Program-made: the position numbers and the translations under genes
From: Thermoplasmata archaeon
GTDB lineage: Archaea > Thermoplasmatota > Thermoplasmata > Thermoplasmatales > Thermoplasmataceae
DNA: 64,000 nt
Assembly (NCBI GenBank): GCA_021820525.1
Contig: JAKADM010000001.1
Coordinates: 186,001 to 250,000 of the forward strand
Direction of reading: 5' to 3'
The notes under the pieces: model-generated
The model's input: only the letters and a program-made list of their open reading frames with translations
Database searches by the model: none
Told to the model about the DNA's origin: nothing
In this document: positions 53,187 to 62,922 of the stretch, in pieces
How the letters are laid out: the number at the start of each line of letters is the position of its first letter
How positions within the stretch are numbered: the first letter of the stretch is position 1

Positions 53187-53236
53187 AATCCATGATTATC
53201 TTCTCACTTATATTCTTTCAATCCTTTATTACGTCA

Positions 53237-54049
53237 TTAATCCCTTTCAACAGGATTCTCTTCATAGGATATCCAGTCGCTATAACTTCCCGCATAGAGC
53301 AGTGGGTGCATTCCAAGCATATCCAGTGTGAAATAGTTTATGCATGATGTTACACCAGAACCACAGTAGAGTACTGGTGTTTTATCTATTCCCATGAATG
53401 ATTTCTTAATTTCATCCACAGTTTTGAAATATGGGCCTTCAACAAGATTCATATATGGGACATTTATAGAACCAGGTATTCTTCCCGCAATTTTATCAAT
53501 GGGCTCACTTTCCCCCCTGTATCGGTATTCCTCCCTTGCATCCACAATCTCCACTTTTTCCCTGTTTTCATGTATAAATTCATGATCAACAACAAGGTGC
53601 TCCCTTAGATTTATGTGCAACTTTCCATTCAGATTTCTCTCCCGGATCCCATATTCAATTTTTCCACCCATTTGGATCCATCCTTGAATTCCCCCATTCA
53701 GGATAAGAGCATTGTCAAAGCCTATGTATTTTAAAAGAAACCACATTCTTGCGGCACCGGAAAGATTATCATCATAGCATATTACCTCTCCACCGTCTTC
53801 TAAGCCTGTTGATTCAAGTTTGCTGGCAAACTCATCAATTTCTGGAAGGGGATGCCTTCCGCCGTGAACACCAACATCAGAGGCCATATCCTTATTAAGG
53901 TCAAAGAAGAAGGCCCCCGGGATGTGGCCCTTCTCATACTGTTGCCTCCCCCACTCTGGTTCAGTGAGCCTGTACCTGCAATCATAAATTATGAAATCGT
54001 CCTTATGATCCAGCATTTCCATTGCAGAAATAAGAAAACCCATTGGCAA
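53237..54049 (-). CDS. Thiosulfate/3-mercaptopyruvate sulfurtransferase (tandem rhodanese)
   Basis: The 270-aa protein has two rhodanese domains. The first (to about residue 130) has YDCRYRLTEPEWGR and CYDDN in place of the active-site loop and is inactive. The second holds the catalytic Cys229 in LYCGSGVTSC. CGSGVT resembles the 3-mercaptopyruvate type (CGSGVTAC) more than the thiosulfate type (CRKGVT). ATG 54043, two codons in, is the more likely start. Sulfur transfer or cyanide detoxification is the expected role. Confidence 0.92.
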   Translation of the reverse strand: MPMGFLISAMEMLDHKDDFIIYDCRYRLTEPEWGRQQYEKGHIPGAFFFDLNKDMASDVGVHGGRHPLPEIDEFASKLESTGLEDGGEVICYDDNLSGAARMWFLLKYIGFDNALILNGGIQGWIQMGGKIEYGIRERNLNGKLHINLREHLVVDHEFIHENREKVEIVDAREEYRYRGESEPIDKIAGRIPGSINVPYMNLVEGPYFKTVDEIKKSFMGIDKTPVLYCGSGVTSCINYFTLDMLGMHPLLYAGSYSDWISYEENPVERD

Positions 54050-54091
54050 TCCATGATATAAAAATATATAAGTTTATGATAGTTTTAAAAA

Positions 54092-55048
54092 TTATCTTGT
54101 CATGGAGAAAAACTTTTGGGCGTCCTCAGTGACTCTGACCACATTATATCCATCCCTTCCCGTTGCTATTCTGCTTTCAAGGCCCATAACAAGTTTTTTG
54201 AATTCCTTAACCTCTTCAAGATACATATTTCCTGATGAAAACCTCTCCCTTTCTTCACCGTCAACAAACAGAACTGAATTTACTTCTGTAGAAAAGAAGT
54301 TTCTTACTTCATATCTGTGTTCCTCTGTTATCACAGTAAGATCGTTTGGAGAGTTTCCAATCTCTCTTGAGCTCAATGCATAGGCCATTGCTCTGTCAAA
54401 CTGCATGTTTATCATCATGGTGCTGTCTATTATGTTTGTTTCCGGAAATCTAAACCCTGTAACTTTTCTCGGAAACTTTCCATAAAGGTTCAGTATTGTG
54501 TCTATAACATGGACACCTGTTCCCATAACCGAGCCTCCTCCAACCTTTTCGGGTTCATTCCACCATTTAGAATCTTCAGAATTATCATATCTCTGAGCCT
54601 TGTATGCCCATTTTCCCCCAACGAATTTTATGTTCTCCCTGTCATTTCCCATTATTTTTTCCAGGCTCATAAGGGCAGGATTAAATCGAAGATGGAAGCC
54701 AACTGCAAGCTTTAACCTCATCTCTCTTGCCATGTCTATGAGCTCCCTTGCCTCTGAGGATCTCAATGTCATCTGTTTTTCGACAAGCACATGTTTACCA
54801 TGATTCAGAGATTTCATTGCGTGGGTGTAGTGAAGAAAATTGGGAGAAGATATGTACACTGAATCAATATCCTCATGGAGCATATCATCGAACGTTCTGT
54901 AATATGTTGTGGAAAACCTTTCCGAGATCAATTTTCCCTTTTCCTCATTTTTTGTTGTTATTCCTCCAATCTCTATACCAGCTTCGGCCAGAGCGGGCAT
55001 AACACGATTTACGGCGTGGTTACCCAGCCCAATAATTCCTATTTTCAT
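54092..55048 (-). CDS. Gfo/Idh/MocA-family oxidoreductase
   Basis: The 318-aa protein has the N-terminal Rossmann fold MKIGIIGLGNHAVNRVMPAL, the SSPNFLHYTHAMKSLNHGKH segment and VLVEKQMTLRSSEA with the conserved E-K pair, followed by an alpha/beta dimerisation domain. GGSVMGTGVHVIDTIL supplies the catalytic D-x3-H region. It oxidises or reduces sugars, inositols or related compounds with NAD(P). The TATA element TATTTAAT at 55070-55078 lies 25 bases before ATG 55048, so this is chosen over ATG 55057. Confidence 0.88.
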   Translation of the reverse strand: MKIGIIGLGNHAVNRVMPALAEAGIEIGGITTKNEEKGKLISERFSTTYYRTFDDMLHEDIDSVYISSPNFLHYTHAMKSLNHGKHVLVEKQMTLRSSEARELIDMAREMRLKLAVGFHLRFNPALMSLEKIMGNDRENIKFVGGKWAYKAQRYDNSEDSKWWNEPEKVGGGSVMGTGVHVIDTILNLYGKFPRKVTGFRFPETNIIDSTMMINMQFDRAMAYALSSREIGNSPNDLTVITEEHRYEVRNFFSTEVNSVLFVDGEERERFSSGNMYLEEVKEFKKLVMGLESRIATGRDGYNVVRVTEDAQKFFSMTR

Positions 55049-55142
55049 ATGGCTCATATGTTTACAGATATTAAATACTTCACTGATTATGAAATAAACC
55101 CCTAATTATAAGATTTAAAATACATATTTCTGAGATAAGGCA

Positions 55143-56957
55143 TCAGGAATTGTTTTTTGTTGCGAACTTTATTCTCCTTATTTCCCTGTTATACGCCTCA
55201 GCAATCTCGGATAAGGTCAGGGTACCGGCAACCTTTTCTGAATTATCATCCTCCATAACCACAAGCTTTCCAGTTGGTTCGGTAATTAAAAGATTCAATG
55301 CGCTGTGAAGGGAAACATTCTTTGAGATCTTGGGGATATCCCTGATCATTACAGATTCAACAGGAATTTCGTAATCCACATTATCGGGTATATTTTCAAT
55401 GGAAAGGTAGCCCTCTAAAGAGCCGTTATCTTCTACAACAATTCCCTTTGTTCTGCTCTCCCTAAGTTTCTGGATTCCTTCTCTCACCTTTGCATTTTTA
55501 CTTATGGAAATGTAGTCCTTTCTCATTGCCGTATAAACTGGAATCTCGTCAAGTATGGGTTTTTTGTACTCATCTGCGTGGGCAGGGGAGTGTGCCCTGT
55601 CGGTAACCTGTGAACGGTATATGCTGCTGTTTCCACTCACAAAATAACTTATGGTAGTTGCAAGCATTAAGGGTATGAAGAGCGCATATGACCCTGTCAT
55701 TTCAGTGCCCATAATTATAATAGCAATAGGTGCCTTTGAAGCACCCCCAAACAGGGATATCATTGAAACAATAACAACCTCATCAACACTTATAAATGGA
55801 ACGAGTGAGTGAATTGGCACACCAAGTGCCGCCCCAAGAAAAGCACCTGATACCATTCCGGGGGCAAACACTCCTCCTGATCCCTCGGAACCTATGGAAA
55901 ATGCCGTTGCAACAACTTTTAACAAAAACAGGACAAAAAACATGATTACCATATCGAAATATGAACTGGCAAACAGGGTGAGATTTCCATCAAGTATTTG
56001 CTGGACCCAACCGTATCCAAGACCCAATATTTCAGGGAAGAATATGGCAATAATACCAACCACAAGGCCACCCACGGCTGGCTTAAGGTATGGGTTCATT
56101 TTTTTGGCCTTTTCAAAAAGTGTGGTTATACCGTAAAAAAACTTGATATAAAAGAGTGCGGCAAGTCCTGTTAGAAGACCAACCGCCATATATATCAATA
56201 GAGATTGGGGATGGAAGAAACCTATGGTTGTTCCATCAGGTATAACAAAAATTGTCTTATACCCGGTGAAAAAGCCAAATATGGAATAACCCACGACCGA
56301 TGCAATGGTTGAAGGGATCAGAGCCTCAACCTCGAAATCTCTTTTATATAGTATTTCAGTGCTCAGTATGGCTCCACCCAAAGGGGCAAGAAATATGCTT
56401 CCAATACCGGCTCCTATACCGGATGCTACAGCTATTCTTCTATCATGGTCATCAAGATGAAATAGATCAGCAATAAAAGATCCAAAACCTGCAGCAATCT
56501 GGGCTGTTGGGCCCTCTCTTCCGGCACTCCCACCCGAACCTATGGTAAGTGCGGAAGCAATTGTTTTAACCACCGGGATTCTTCTTCTTATTTTTCCATT
56601 CTTATTGTGAAAAGCATCTATTGCTGCATCTGTACCGTGACCCTTTGCCTCGGGGGCTGTTTTATTAAGAATGACTGCAACAAGCAAACCTCCAATTACG
56701 AGGGAAAGGGGAATCAGAAATCGAGAATATGGAGAGAAATGGTACAACGATGTGCCTGATATAATTCCAGAGCGTGGAGGTGAAAATCCCGTAAGCCTCG
56801 TAAGGAGATTGTAGGTTACAAAATTGATCATTAAGTACAGAATTATGGCCCCTATTCCTGCTATCACACCTATAAGTGAGCCAACCAGACTCCATTTACC
56901 AGTGTTAGTTGACATTAAACGATTATAGGCTCTACGAAGCAAAATCAACCTCTCCAT
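55143..56957 (-). CDS. ClC-family chloride channel/antiporter with two CBS domains
   Basis: The 604-aa protein has about 10-12 membrane segments and a C-terminal CBS pair. The selectivity sequences GSGGSAGREGP (140-150, gating Glu148) and GSEGSGGVFAPG are present, so it is a standard ClC protein. CBS 1 (PVYTAMRKDYISISKNAKVR) and CBS 2 (VMIRDIPKISKNVSLHSALN) follow after about residue 475 and probably sense adenine nucleotides. Whether it is a channel or Cl-/H+ exchanger depends on the inner proton-glutamate, which I could not align safely. In an acidophile it may help pH control. Confidence 0.95.
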   Translation of the reverse strand: MERLILLRRAYNRLMSTNTGKWSLVGSLIGVIAGIGAIILYLMINFVTYNLLTRLTGFSPPRSGIISGTSLYHFSPYSRFLIPLSLVIGGLLVAVILNKTAPEAKGHGTDAAIDAFHNKNGKIRRRIPVVKTIASALTIGSGGSAGREGPTAQIAAGFGSFIADLFHLDDHDRRIAVASGIGAGIGSIFLAPLGGAILSTEILYKRDFEVEALIPSTIASVVGYSIFGFFTGYKTIFVIPDGTTIGFFHPQSLLIYMAVGLLTGLAALFYIKFFYGITTLFEKAKKMNPYLKPAVGGLVVGIIAIFFPEILGLGYGWVQQILDGNLTLFASSYFDMVIMFFVLFLLKVVATAFSIGSEGSGGVFAPGMVSGAFLGAALGVPIHSLVPFISVDEVVIVSMISLFGGASKAPIAIIIMGTEMTGSYALFIPLMLATTISYFVSGNSSIYRSQVTDRAHSPAHADEYKKPILDEIPVYTAMRKDYISISKNAKVREGIQKLRESRTKGIVVEDNGSLEGYLSIENIPDNVDYEIPVESVMIRDIPKISKNVSLHSALNLLITEPTGKLVVMEDDNSEKVAGTLTLSEIAEAYNREIRRIKFATKNNS

Positions 56958-57169
56958 CCAAATTCAATCCCTAATTGTTAAGATATATTATATTTTACCG
57001 AAAAGTTCACTGGGCAAAAGAAGAAATTAAAAATATGCTAAAGAATTGAATGTAGATTTAATGTAAAACTGAATATCAGACTCAGGTATAAAATTCCGGT
57101 TTCAGGGAATAAAAATTAATCCTCACGGAAGGAAATCCTAAATTATTTATCTGTACCCAGTAGAATTGT

Positions 57170-57562
57170 TTAATTTGCTGACCCTCCAATTACCAGAGTA
57201 CCTTCACTGAGCATAAAAGCGAATCCACCAAGTATAATGAGGGATGGACCTATGTAGTCTCCAACTCCAAAAGAAAATAAAAGAATGCCTATTAACATTA
57301 TGACCTTACCGTATCTCTTGCTCCTTGAATTTTTTCTCATAATATCTTTGGAAAGTTTGAAGGATAAGGCAGTAAGCAAAACAGTTACAATTACAAGAAC
57401 AGTATATTGAGACGTGATCCTGTTAACTAAATAAAGTTCATGAGTTACAAAATTTGTAATAAAGGAAAGAACAAAACCAATGTAATTCACAATAGTAATA
57501 ATTATGCTGAAATAAGAGCCTACTATTATGGCATAATATTTTAATTCATTTGATATTTTCAT
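57170..57562 (-). CDS. Small membrane protein (unknown)
   Basis: The 130-aa protein has about four hydrophobic segments: residues 10-32, 50-66, 86-101 and 104-127. A basic loop (KDIMRKNSRSKRYGK) separates the second and third. The amino-terminal MKISNELKYYAIIVG is typical of a membrane protein. No family is recognised. It stands alone between the ClC gene and an AT-rich gap. Confidence 0.55.
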   Translation of the reverse strand: MKISNELKYYAIIVGSYFSIIITIVNYIGFVLSFITNFVTHELYLVNRITSQYTVLVIVTVLLTALSFKLSKDIMRKNSRSKRYGKVIMLIGILLFSFGVGDYIGPSLIILGGFAFMLSEGTLVIGGSAN

Positions 57563-57934
57563 ATAAAGCGATCAAACCATTATATTTATTTTTTATGTAA
57601 ATTAATTTTGGCAAAAAACTAAAATTTGCTCATGCATAGTTTCATAAAATTAACGAAACAAAAGACGGGGATGAAGGTTTTAGCATGGATGGACAGATAT
57701 AGTTTAAGAGCTAAAGATATAGGAATGCACAAAAAGTATTCTAGTTTCTCTTTATACGTTTAATACTTATTTCCGGTCATCCCGGGGAAGTATGGGAGTA
57801 ATTGAATCTAAATTTTTTCATTCCATTTCTGCCATGTTTTATCCTTCAAGTTTTGGATTAAGATCTATACTGTTTATAGAAATCGGAAACCATATGAAAG
57901 AAACAGTAAAATATCATCCTTAGTTACTGTTTCT
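57563..57934. other. Gap without a supported gene
   Basis: AT-rich, 372 bases. A 30-codon frame (57671-57763) exists but has no ribosome site or protein-like support. A TATA-like AAAATATCATC at 57907-57917 lies about 25 bases before the DUF2240 gene. Confidence 0.45.
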
Positions 57935-58429
57935 ATGGATAAGAGCATTGCAAGGAAGGCAATAACCATAGTATCCCTTGAAAAAAAGGATCGATCCTAC
58001 ATATCAAAGAGTGACATAATTAACATCCTTGTATTTAAAAGGAAGATGATTAGTGAAGAAAATGGAGATAAATTTATAAATGAATGTATTAAGGAAGGCT
58101 TGATATCTCCAGCTGGCTCAAAATATCAGATAAATTTTAATGTAGCGGGTGTTCAAATTCCAATCGATTTTTCATTCACTGATCAGGACCTTTTTCAGGA
58201 GGTTGTGGAGGAACCATCTCTCCTTGACAGGCTTCTTGAGATCGCTGTTTTATCTGGCAAAATGACAAAGAAGGAAGCGTTAAACATGATGAAAGAATAT
58301 CTTCCAGGTATGATCTACGTTGATAATAATGTCAGGCTACTGACAATTCTAAATGATAATTTCATTAATACCAGAACCATCAGAAAGGAAATAGAAAAAA
58401 ATATACTTGACTTTATTCCTCGCCCTTGA
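57935..58429 (+). CDS. DUF2240 family protein
   Basis: The 164-aa protein resembles the archaea-specific DUF2240 family in length and in its two winged-helix-like parts (ISKSDIINILVFKRKMISEE and KMTKKEALNMMKEYLPGMIY). The function of the family is unknown. Its stop overlaps the last 17 bases of the TPR gene on the opposite strand, so the two transcripts converge. Confidence 0.7.
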   Translation: MDKSIARKAITIVSLEKKDRSYISKSDIINILVFKRKMISEENGDKFINECIKEGLISPAGSKYQINFNVAGVQIPIDFSFTDQDLFQEVVEEPSLLDRLLEIAVLSGKMTKKEALNMMKEYLPGMIYVDNNVRLLTILNDNFINTRTIRKEIEKNILDFIPRP

Positions 58430-59159
58430 ATTTTTTAGCAAGTTCCATAGCCCTTGGAATATCTTCACTTTCCATTGCAAGGTCAATAGATACGTCGTAA
58501 AGATATGAAACTATATCCCTGAACGTTTCCTTATCCTTCTTCGTCTTTATCTGGGACATTATTTCGTCGGCCTTCTTTAAATTCATTTCAGCCTCACTGT
58601 TTGCCTGAAAAACATTCTCGTTATCTCTGAATATTTTAATTCTTGCAACACAGGCTTCAAAATAATTTTCCCAGTCTCCAGATTTCTCAGCATCCTTCAT
58701 TATGGATGCATACAGATCAAGCGCTTCCTTTTCCCTTTCCTTATCTTCTGAGAGCATATCAGCCTTTGCGCACTTAAGGGACAGGATTAAATTTTCATCC
58801 TTGAGATCTGAAGCAACCTCAAGCGCCTCATCTATCGTGCTTGACGCATTCTTGCTATCGCCTGCTTCATCCTGCAAATAGGCAAGATTCATCATTTCCA
58901 ACGCAAGAATTTCGGGTTGCCCGAGTTCTTTCCGGATATTTAAGGAATCAATAAGGAAGCTTATGGCATTGTTTGTCTTAACGCCTTCCAGTCCGTAATA
59001 AGCCTGTGATATTTTACCCAGTATCTCTGCCCTTTCCTCAGTAGGTTCCTTATACTGTTCTGCCATGGCCTTAAGCATATTTATGGCATCTGCATATTTG
59101 TTCTTTGAAATCAGTTTATCAACATTTTTTAACTGAACCTCTAAATTTTTGTCATTCAT
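58413..59159 (-). CDS. TPR-like helical-repeat protein
   Basis: The 248-aa protein is made of helix-turn-helix repeats of about 40 residues (AEILGKISQAYYGLEGVKTN, ILALEMMNLAYLQDEAGDSK, SSTIDEALEVASDLKDENLI), longer than canonical TPRs. There is no signal or membrane span. It overlaps the HMG-CoA reductase stop by 8 bases, so it is coupled to a mevalonate-pathway gene without an obvious functional link. Confidence 0.7.
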   Translation of the reverse strand: MNDKNLEVQLKNVDKLISKNKYADAINMLKAMAEQYKEPTEERAEILGKISQAYYGLEGVKTNNAISFLIDSLNIRKELGQPEILALEMMNLAYLQDEAGDSKNASSTIDEALEVASDLKDENLILSLKCAKADMLSEDKEREKEALDLYASIMKDAEKSGDWENYFEACVARIKIFRDNENVFQANSEAEMNLKKADEIMSQIKTKKDKETFRDIVSYLYDVSIDLAMESEDIPRAMELAKKFKGEE

Positions 59160-60423
59160 TTAAACCACTCTCTTTTTTCAATAATTCTCTTGCGTAACTC
59201 ATGGAAATATTATTGTCCCTGATCATTTGCTCCGATATAATATCGATCTGTTCCCCCTTTGCCCCGGCACTTGCAGCTATATTTCTGGAATGCAGCTTCA
59301 TGTGGCCTTTCTGGATTCCCTCATCACTCAGTGCCCTTACGGCTGCAAAATTTTGAGCCAACCCAACACAGGCTACAACCTCCTGGAATTCCCTTGAAGA
59401 GGATACATTAAGAATTTTCATTGCTATTTTTGCCTTATTGACGATGGAAGTTGACCCTCCAACAGTACCCAGTGCCAGAGGTATTTCTATGCTGCCAGAA
59501 ATATTACCATCCTGATCAACAGAATATCTTGTCATTGATGTATAGGGATGGCCAAAAGACGCAAAGGCATGGGCATCAGCCTCAGCCTGCCTCCAGTCAT
59601 TCAATGTTGCAAGCAGTACGGCATCTATTCCATTCATTATACCCTTGTTATGGGTTGTGGCCCTGAATATATCTGTCCTGGCGAGTTCATAGGCTTCTAT
59701 GAACCTCCTGACAACCCTTTCACCACCCATCAGGTCCCTGTCAAAGGTTGCATATGCCCTTGTTACTCTGTAAGGGGTTAAATTGCTTAATATTCTCAGA
59801 ACAACCTCTCCACCTGTCAGCTCCTCAAGGAAAGGTGCTATTCTTTCACACATCCCATTGATAACGTTGGCACCCATGGCATCCATAACATCAACCTTTA
59901 AATGAAGCACCAGGCCATTCCCATAGGGCATGTCTCTTATATCAATGTCTATTGCACCCTTCCCCCTTTCACTTAATGTTTTGCTTACAGTATTGGCTAT
60001 CTGGATTATCTTTGCCTTCTCCTTAAGAATATTGATTCTTGCAAGATCTTTGTTCCATATGTTTATAATCTGGACCTGCCCTATCATGATATTTTCAGTG
60101 CTGATTGCTATGAAACCACCCTTGGTTCTTGCAATCCTCGCAGCATTGGAGCACGCTGCCACAACAGAGGGCTCTTCAATTGCCATGGGAATCAGATAAT
60201 CCCTACCGTTAATTAGAAAATTTGTCGCTATACCGACAGGAATCTCAACAGTTGTAAACGAATTTTCAATCATTCTGTTTATGTCTGAATCGTTCAGGGA
60301 ACCTGTGGCTTTCAAGGTTTCTCTTTCAGCCTCTGACAATCCAAGCATATTAGAAAGTAATTCCCTTCTCTGTTCAGGGCTCAGTTTTCTGAACTCAGGC
60401 AACCTTGAACTTATTTTTTCCAT
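59152..60423 (-). CDS. mvaA: HMG-CoA reductase, class II type
   Basis: The enzyme converts HMG-CoA to mevalonate, the committed step toward archaeal isoprenoid lipids. The start ISSRLPEFRKLSPEQRREL, AIEEPSVVAACSNAAR and DAMGANVINGMCE are typical of the class II (Pseudomonas-like) enzyme. The catalytic Glu/Lys/Asp lie in EEPSV, then in the NKGIMNGID segment and the SGNISGSIE region. The late catalytic His is in HMKLHSRNIAASAGA. ATG 60423 (MEKISSRL) is preferred; ATG 60444 seven codons earlier lies very close to the TATA-like AAAAAATATAA at 60455-60465. Class II enzymes are shared by Thermoplasmatales and bacteria, pointing to old transfer. Confidence 0.93.
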   Translation of the reverse strand: MEKISSRLPEFRKLSPEQRRELLSNMLGLSEAERETLKATGSLNDSDINRMIENSFTTVEIPVGIATNFLINGRDYLIPMAIEEPSVVAACSNAARIARTKGGFIAISTENIMIGQVQIINIWNKDLARINILKEKAKIIQIANTVSKTLSERGKGAIDIDIRDMPYGNGLVLHLKVDVMDAMGANVINGMCERIAPFLEELTGGEVVLRILSNLTPYRVTRAYATFDRDLMGGERVVRRFIEAYELARTDIFRATTHNKGIMNGIDAVLLATLNDWRQAEADAHAFASFGHPYTSMTRYSVDQDGNISGSIEIPLALGTVGGSTSIVNKAKIAMKILNVSSSREFQEVVACVGLAQNFAAVRALSDEGIQKGHMKLHSRNIAASAGAKGEQIDIISEQMIRDNNISMSYARELLKKESGLNE

Positions 60424-60502
60424 CTGACCCAACCTTAATGGCATAATGCGATTATATTTTTTATCCTTATTCTAAATGAACTTCTTAAAATTTAAAATAA
60501 AA

Positions 60503-61762
60503 TTAGTTTGAAGTTATCTGGGATTGAAGCTTAGCTGAAAAGGGGTATACCATTATGTTTAGAATTATGGATAGGGCAAGGAAGGGAATCATTAATTCAA
60601 ATGAATAGGCAAGAGACAGTTTGAAATAGTTGTGGAGCAATGCAAATATCAATATTCCTATGGCACCTCCGGCCGTATTTCCGACTCCCCATGTCCAGGT
60701 ATTCGCCCTTGTGGCAAGTTCCCTGGGAATTTTCTGGCCCACAAAACCAAGAATGGAAGGAAAACCTGTGAACGCAGCGAAGGCATAGATTGAAAAAAGA
60801 ATCAGGGCAACTGAATAGGGGAAGCGAATGAAAATGAATGGTATGAATGCCAGGATGGATATTATCCCTGCCAACAGAAGTGTGGAATTTCCACCAAACC
60901 TTTTTGTTATGACTCCAAATATGGGCTGACCTATAATTGGCGTTATGAGTGCAATTGATAGGAAATAGGCTGATAGGGCTGTACTGAGATATATGGAATT
61001 TAGATAGGAGAAAATGTAAAGAGCCACAGCCATCTGAAAGATTGACCTCAATGAAAGTGTTAATGTGAGAATGAGAAGGAATGAAAGTACACCTGGGAAA
61101 TCCCTTATTTTCTTAATTTTAGATCCCTTATTCTCCTTTTCCCTCTCATTCTCCAGAACTTTCTCGGACTTTCTGATGTTTCTTGAAGATAGATACACAA
61201 GCAGGGAAATCACAAAGTATGCCACAGAGAGGAATAAGAGACCCTGAAATGCTCCATAATACCCAATTAAGATTACTGCCACAGATATGATAAGAGCCCT
61301 ACCAACGCTTCCCATTGCGCCATTTATTCCCAAAAATACTGATGAATCCTTTCCCTTCAGGGAGTACCTCAAAATGTCCGCACCCAGAGGATGGTAAAAT
61401 GCCTGCCCTGATCCGAGTGTTACAGCCCCTGCAATAACCAGCACATACTTCAGGTTAAGGGAAGAATTGAATGGGCTCACAAAGGGAAGAGAGAATAGTA
61501 ATATGGAGAATGCAAGTAGCAATATACCAAGACCCATTAATTCCGGATCCCTGTCGCTCCCATCGGATATTTTACCTATGGGTATACTCAAAACCCCTGC
61601 TATGAAAGTGTAAATCACTGCAAAGTATCCCAGATATAGGGCATTCAGACCTACGTCCTTTGCTGAAAAATACACTATAAGGGATGAAAAAAGAAAAAAC
61701 ACACCATCGTTAGAAAAGTGTGCAAATGAAGTGCTAAACAATGCTTGAATATCGCGGCGCAT
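60503..61762 (-). CDS. Major facilitator superfamily transporter
   Basis: The 419-aa protein has 12 predicted membrane segments in two halves separated by a basic loop (residues about 190-215, EKVLENEREKENKGSKIKKI). Features are the motif-A-like GKISDGSDRDPE after TM2 and HPLGADILRYSLKGKDSSVF with MGSVGRA. It looks like the fosmidomycin-resistance/FsR-like group or related exporters, but substrate is undetermined. Its gene lies upstream of a divergent 53-residue ORF. Confidence 0.85.
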   Translation of the reverse strand: MRRDIQALFSTSFAHFSNDGVFFLFSSLIVYFSAKDVGLNALYLGYFAVIYTFIAGVLSIPIGKISDGSDRDPELMGLGILLLAFSILLFSLPFVSPFNSSLNLKYVLVIAGAVTLGSGQAFYHPLGADILRYSLKGKDSSVFLGINGAMGSVGRALIISVAVILIGYYGAFQGLLFLSVAYFVISLLVYLSSRNIRKSEKVLENEREKENKGSKIKKIRDFPGVLSFLLILTLTLSLRSIFQMAVALYIFSYLNSIYLSTALSAYFLSIALITPIIGQPIFGVITKRFGGNSTLLLAGIISILAFIPFIFIRFPYSVALILFSIYAFAAFTGFPSILGFVGQKIPRELATRANTWTWGVGNTAGGAIGILIFALLHNYFKLSLAYSFELMIPFLALSIILNIMVYPFSAKLQSQITSN

Positions 61763-61852
61763 TCCCGTATATTAAAAAGGTGAATAAATACACTTTGTGT
61801 AATGCCATAAAGTAAACTGGAAAGGAAAATAAAAACAATCAGGCCATCATAA

Positions 61853-61866
61853 AAAATATATTATAT
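61853..61866 (+). promoter_or_regulatory. TATA element of the 53-residue ORF
   Basis: AAAATATATTATAT is centred 27 bases before the ATG at 61887; leaderless spacing. It may also drive the tRNA-Ser gene that starts 7 bases after the ORF. Confidence 0.5.
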
Positions 61867-61886
61867 GCCGAGTCATTACAGGTTCT

Positions 61887-62048
61887 ATGGCGACGCAACT
61901 TGCTGAAGTCGAGATAACAAAGGACGGAGATGTTTATCTTGCAAGGATAATTCTTCCGAGCGGAGAGGTTGTAAATCTTGAGAATGAGGATTTTGAAGAG
62001 GTCCTTGAACAGGTTGCAAACGATTTACAGGAGCGCTTCTCTGATTGA
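61887..62048 (+). CDS. Small acidic protein (53 residues)
   Basis: The 53-aa protein reads as two strands and a helix: MATQLAEVEITKDGDVYLAR, IILPSGEVVNLENEDFEEVL, EQVANDLQERFSD. It is too short for most gene finders but has a good TATA element, an ATG at leaderless distance and protein-like composition with hydrophobic alternation. I do not recognise the family. It is followed after 7 bases by tRNA-Ser, so a shared transcript is possible. Confidence 0.6.
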   Translation: MATQLAEVEITKDGDVYLARIILPSGEVVNLENEDFEEVLEQVANDLQERFSD

Positions 62049-62055
62049 ATGGAAT

Positions 62056-62138
62056 GCGAGGATGGCCCAGTGGTACGGCGGCAGCCTGCTAAGCTGTTTC
62101 TTGTTTAGAGAGCGTGGGTTCGAATCCCACTCCTCGCG
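62056..62138 (+). tRNA. tRNA-Ser (anticodon GCU)
   Basis: The acceptor arms GCGAGGA and TCCTCGC pair fully; the D arm starts TGGCCCAGTGG; the anticodon stem CAGC/GCTG holds loop CTGCTAA, giving GCT (reads AGU/AGC). A long variable arm (TTTCTTGTTTAGAGAG region) marks a class II tRNA, as expected for serine. The T arm is GTGGG-TTCGAAT-CCCAC. The discriminator is G (62138). The 3' CCA is not encoded. No intron is seen. Confidence 0.96.
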
Positions 62139-62388
62139 CTAAATAAAACAAATCGCTTTTAGACTCATTTAATAGTTAGATATCTGGAAAAAGTTATGTT
62201 TCCAATTATTTGAAGTTCCTTTCTCAATATTAGAGCATTCAGGATCAGTTAAAATTGTTTTTGTTAAATGTGTGGCATTTTCAATATAATCTAATATTAA
62301 ATCATGAAAATTTTAAAATTGTGGGAAGTTAAATGTATTATTATAAGTATTTTTTTCATAAAAAATATTGATTATATTATTTTAGAAA

Positions 62389-62922
62389 TTACCCCTTTAC
62401 CAATGCCATATTATGTTTTAGAAATTTTTTAACCTTGGGAGAGATTACAATTCTGCAGTACGGGTTATTCTGGTTTCTTTCGAAGTATTTCATGTGATAG
62501 GATTCTGCCGGATAGAAGTTTTTAAACATCTCCACCTGTGTGACAACAGGCTGCCTGAACCTTCCAGATTCCCTTAGTTCTTTCATATAATTTTCAACAG
62601 ATTCCCTCTGGGCAGGACTCATCGCAATAATAATGGATCTGTATTGAGTTCCAACATCTGCCCCCTGCCTGTTAAGTGTAGTTGGATCATGGATTTCGAA
62701 GAATATATCCAGTATTTGATCAAGAGATATGGCATTCTCATTAAATTTCAATTTTACCACTTCCGCGTGCCCTGTTTTATCCGTACATACATCCTCATAG
62801 GAAGGATTGGGGAAGTCTCCACCGGAATATCCGGGGATCACTTCATCCACGCCCTTAACCATTCTAAATATGGCCTCCGTGCACCAGAAGCAGCCTCCGC
62901 CAAGAATGATTTCACTGCTCAT
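62389..62922 (-). CDS. msrA: Peptide methionine sulfoxide reductase A
   Basis: The 177-aa enzyme reduces the S-form of methionine sulfoxide. [12 protein letters not shown] carries the nucleophile Cys11 and the resolving-type Cys14; [13 protein letters not shown] and YRSIIIAM are substrate-site motifs. ATG 62922 overlaps the end of msrB by 11 bases and is the usual start ([10 protein letters not shown]). It is co-transcribed with msrB, so both stereoisomers are handled. A thioredoxin-dependent turnover fits the redox operon at 46 kb. Confidence 0.96.
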   Translation of the reverse strand: MSSEIILGGGCFWCTEAIFRMVKGVDEVIPGYSGGDFPNPSYEDVCTDKTGHAEVVKLKFNENAISLDQILDIFFEIHDPTTLNRQGADVGTQYRSIIIAMSPAQRESVENYMKELRESGRFRQPVVTQVEMFKNFYPAESYHMKYFERNQNNPYCRIVISPKVKKFLKHNMALVKG

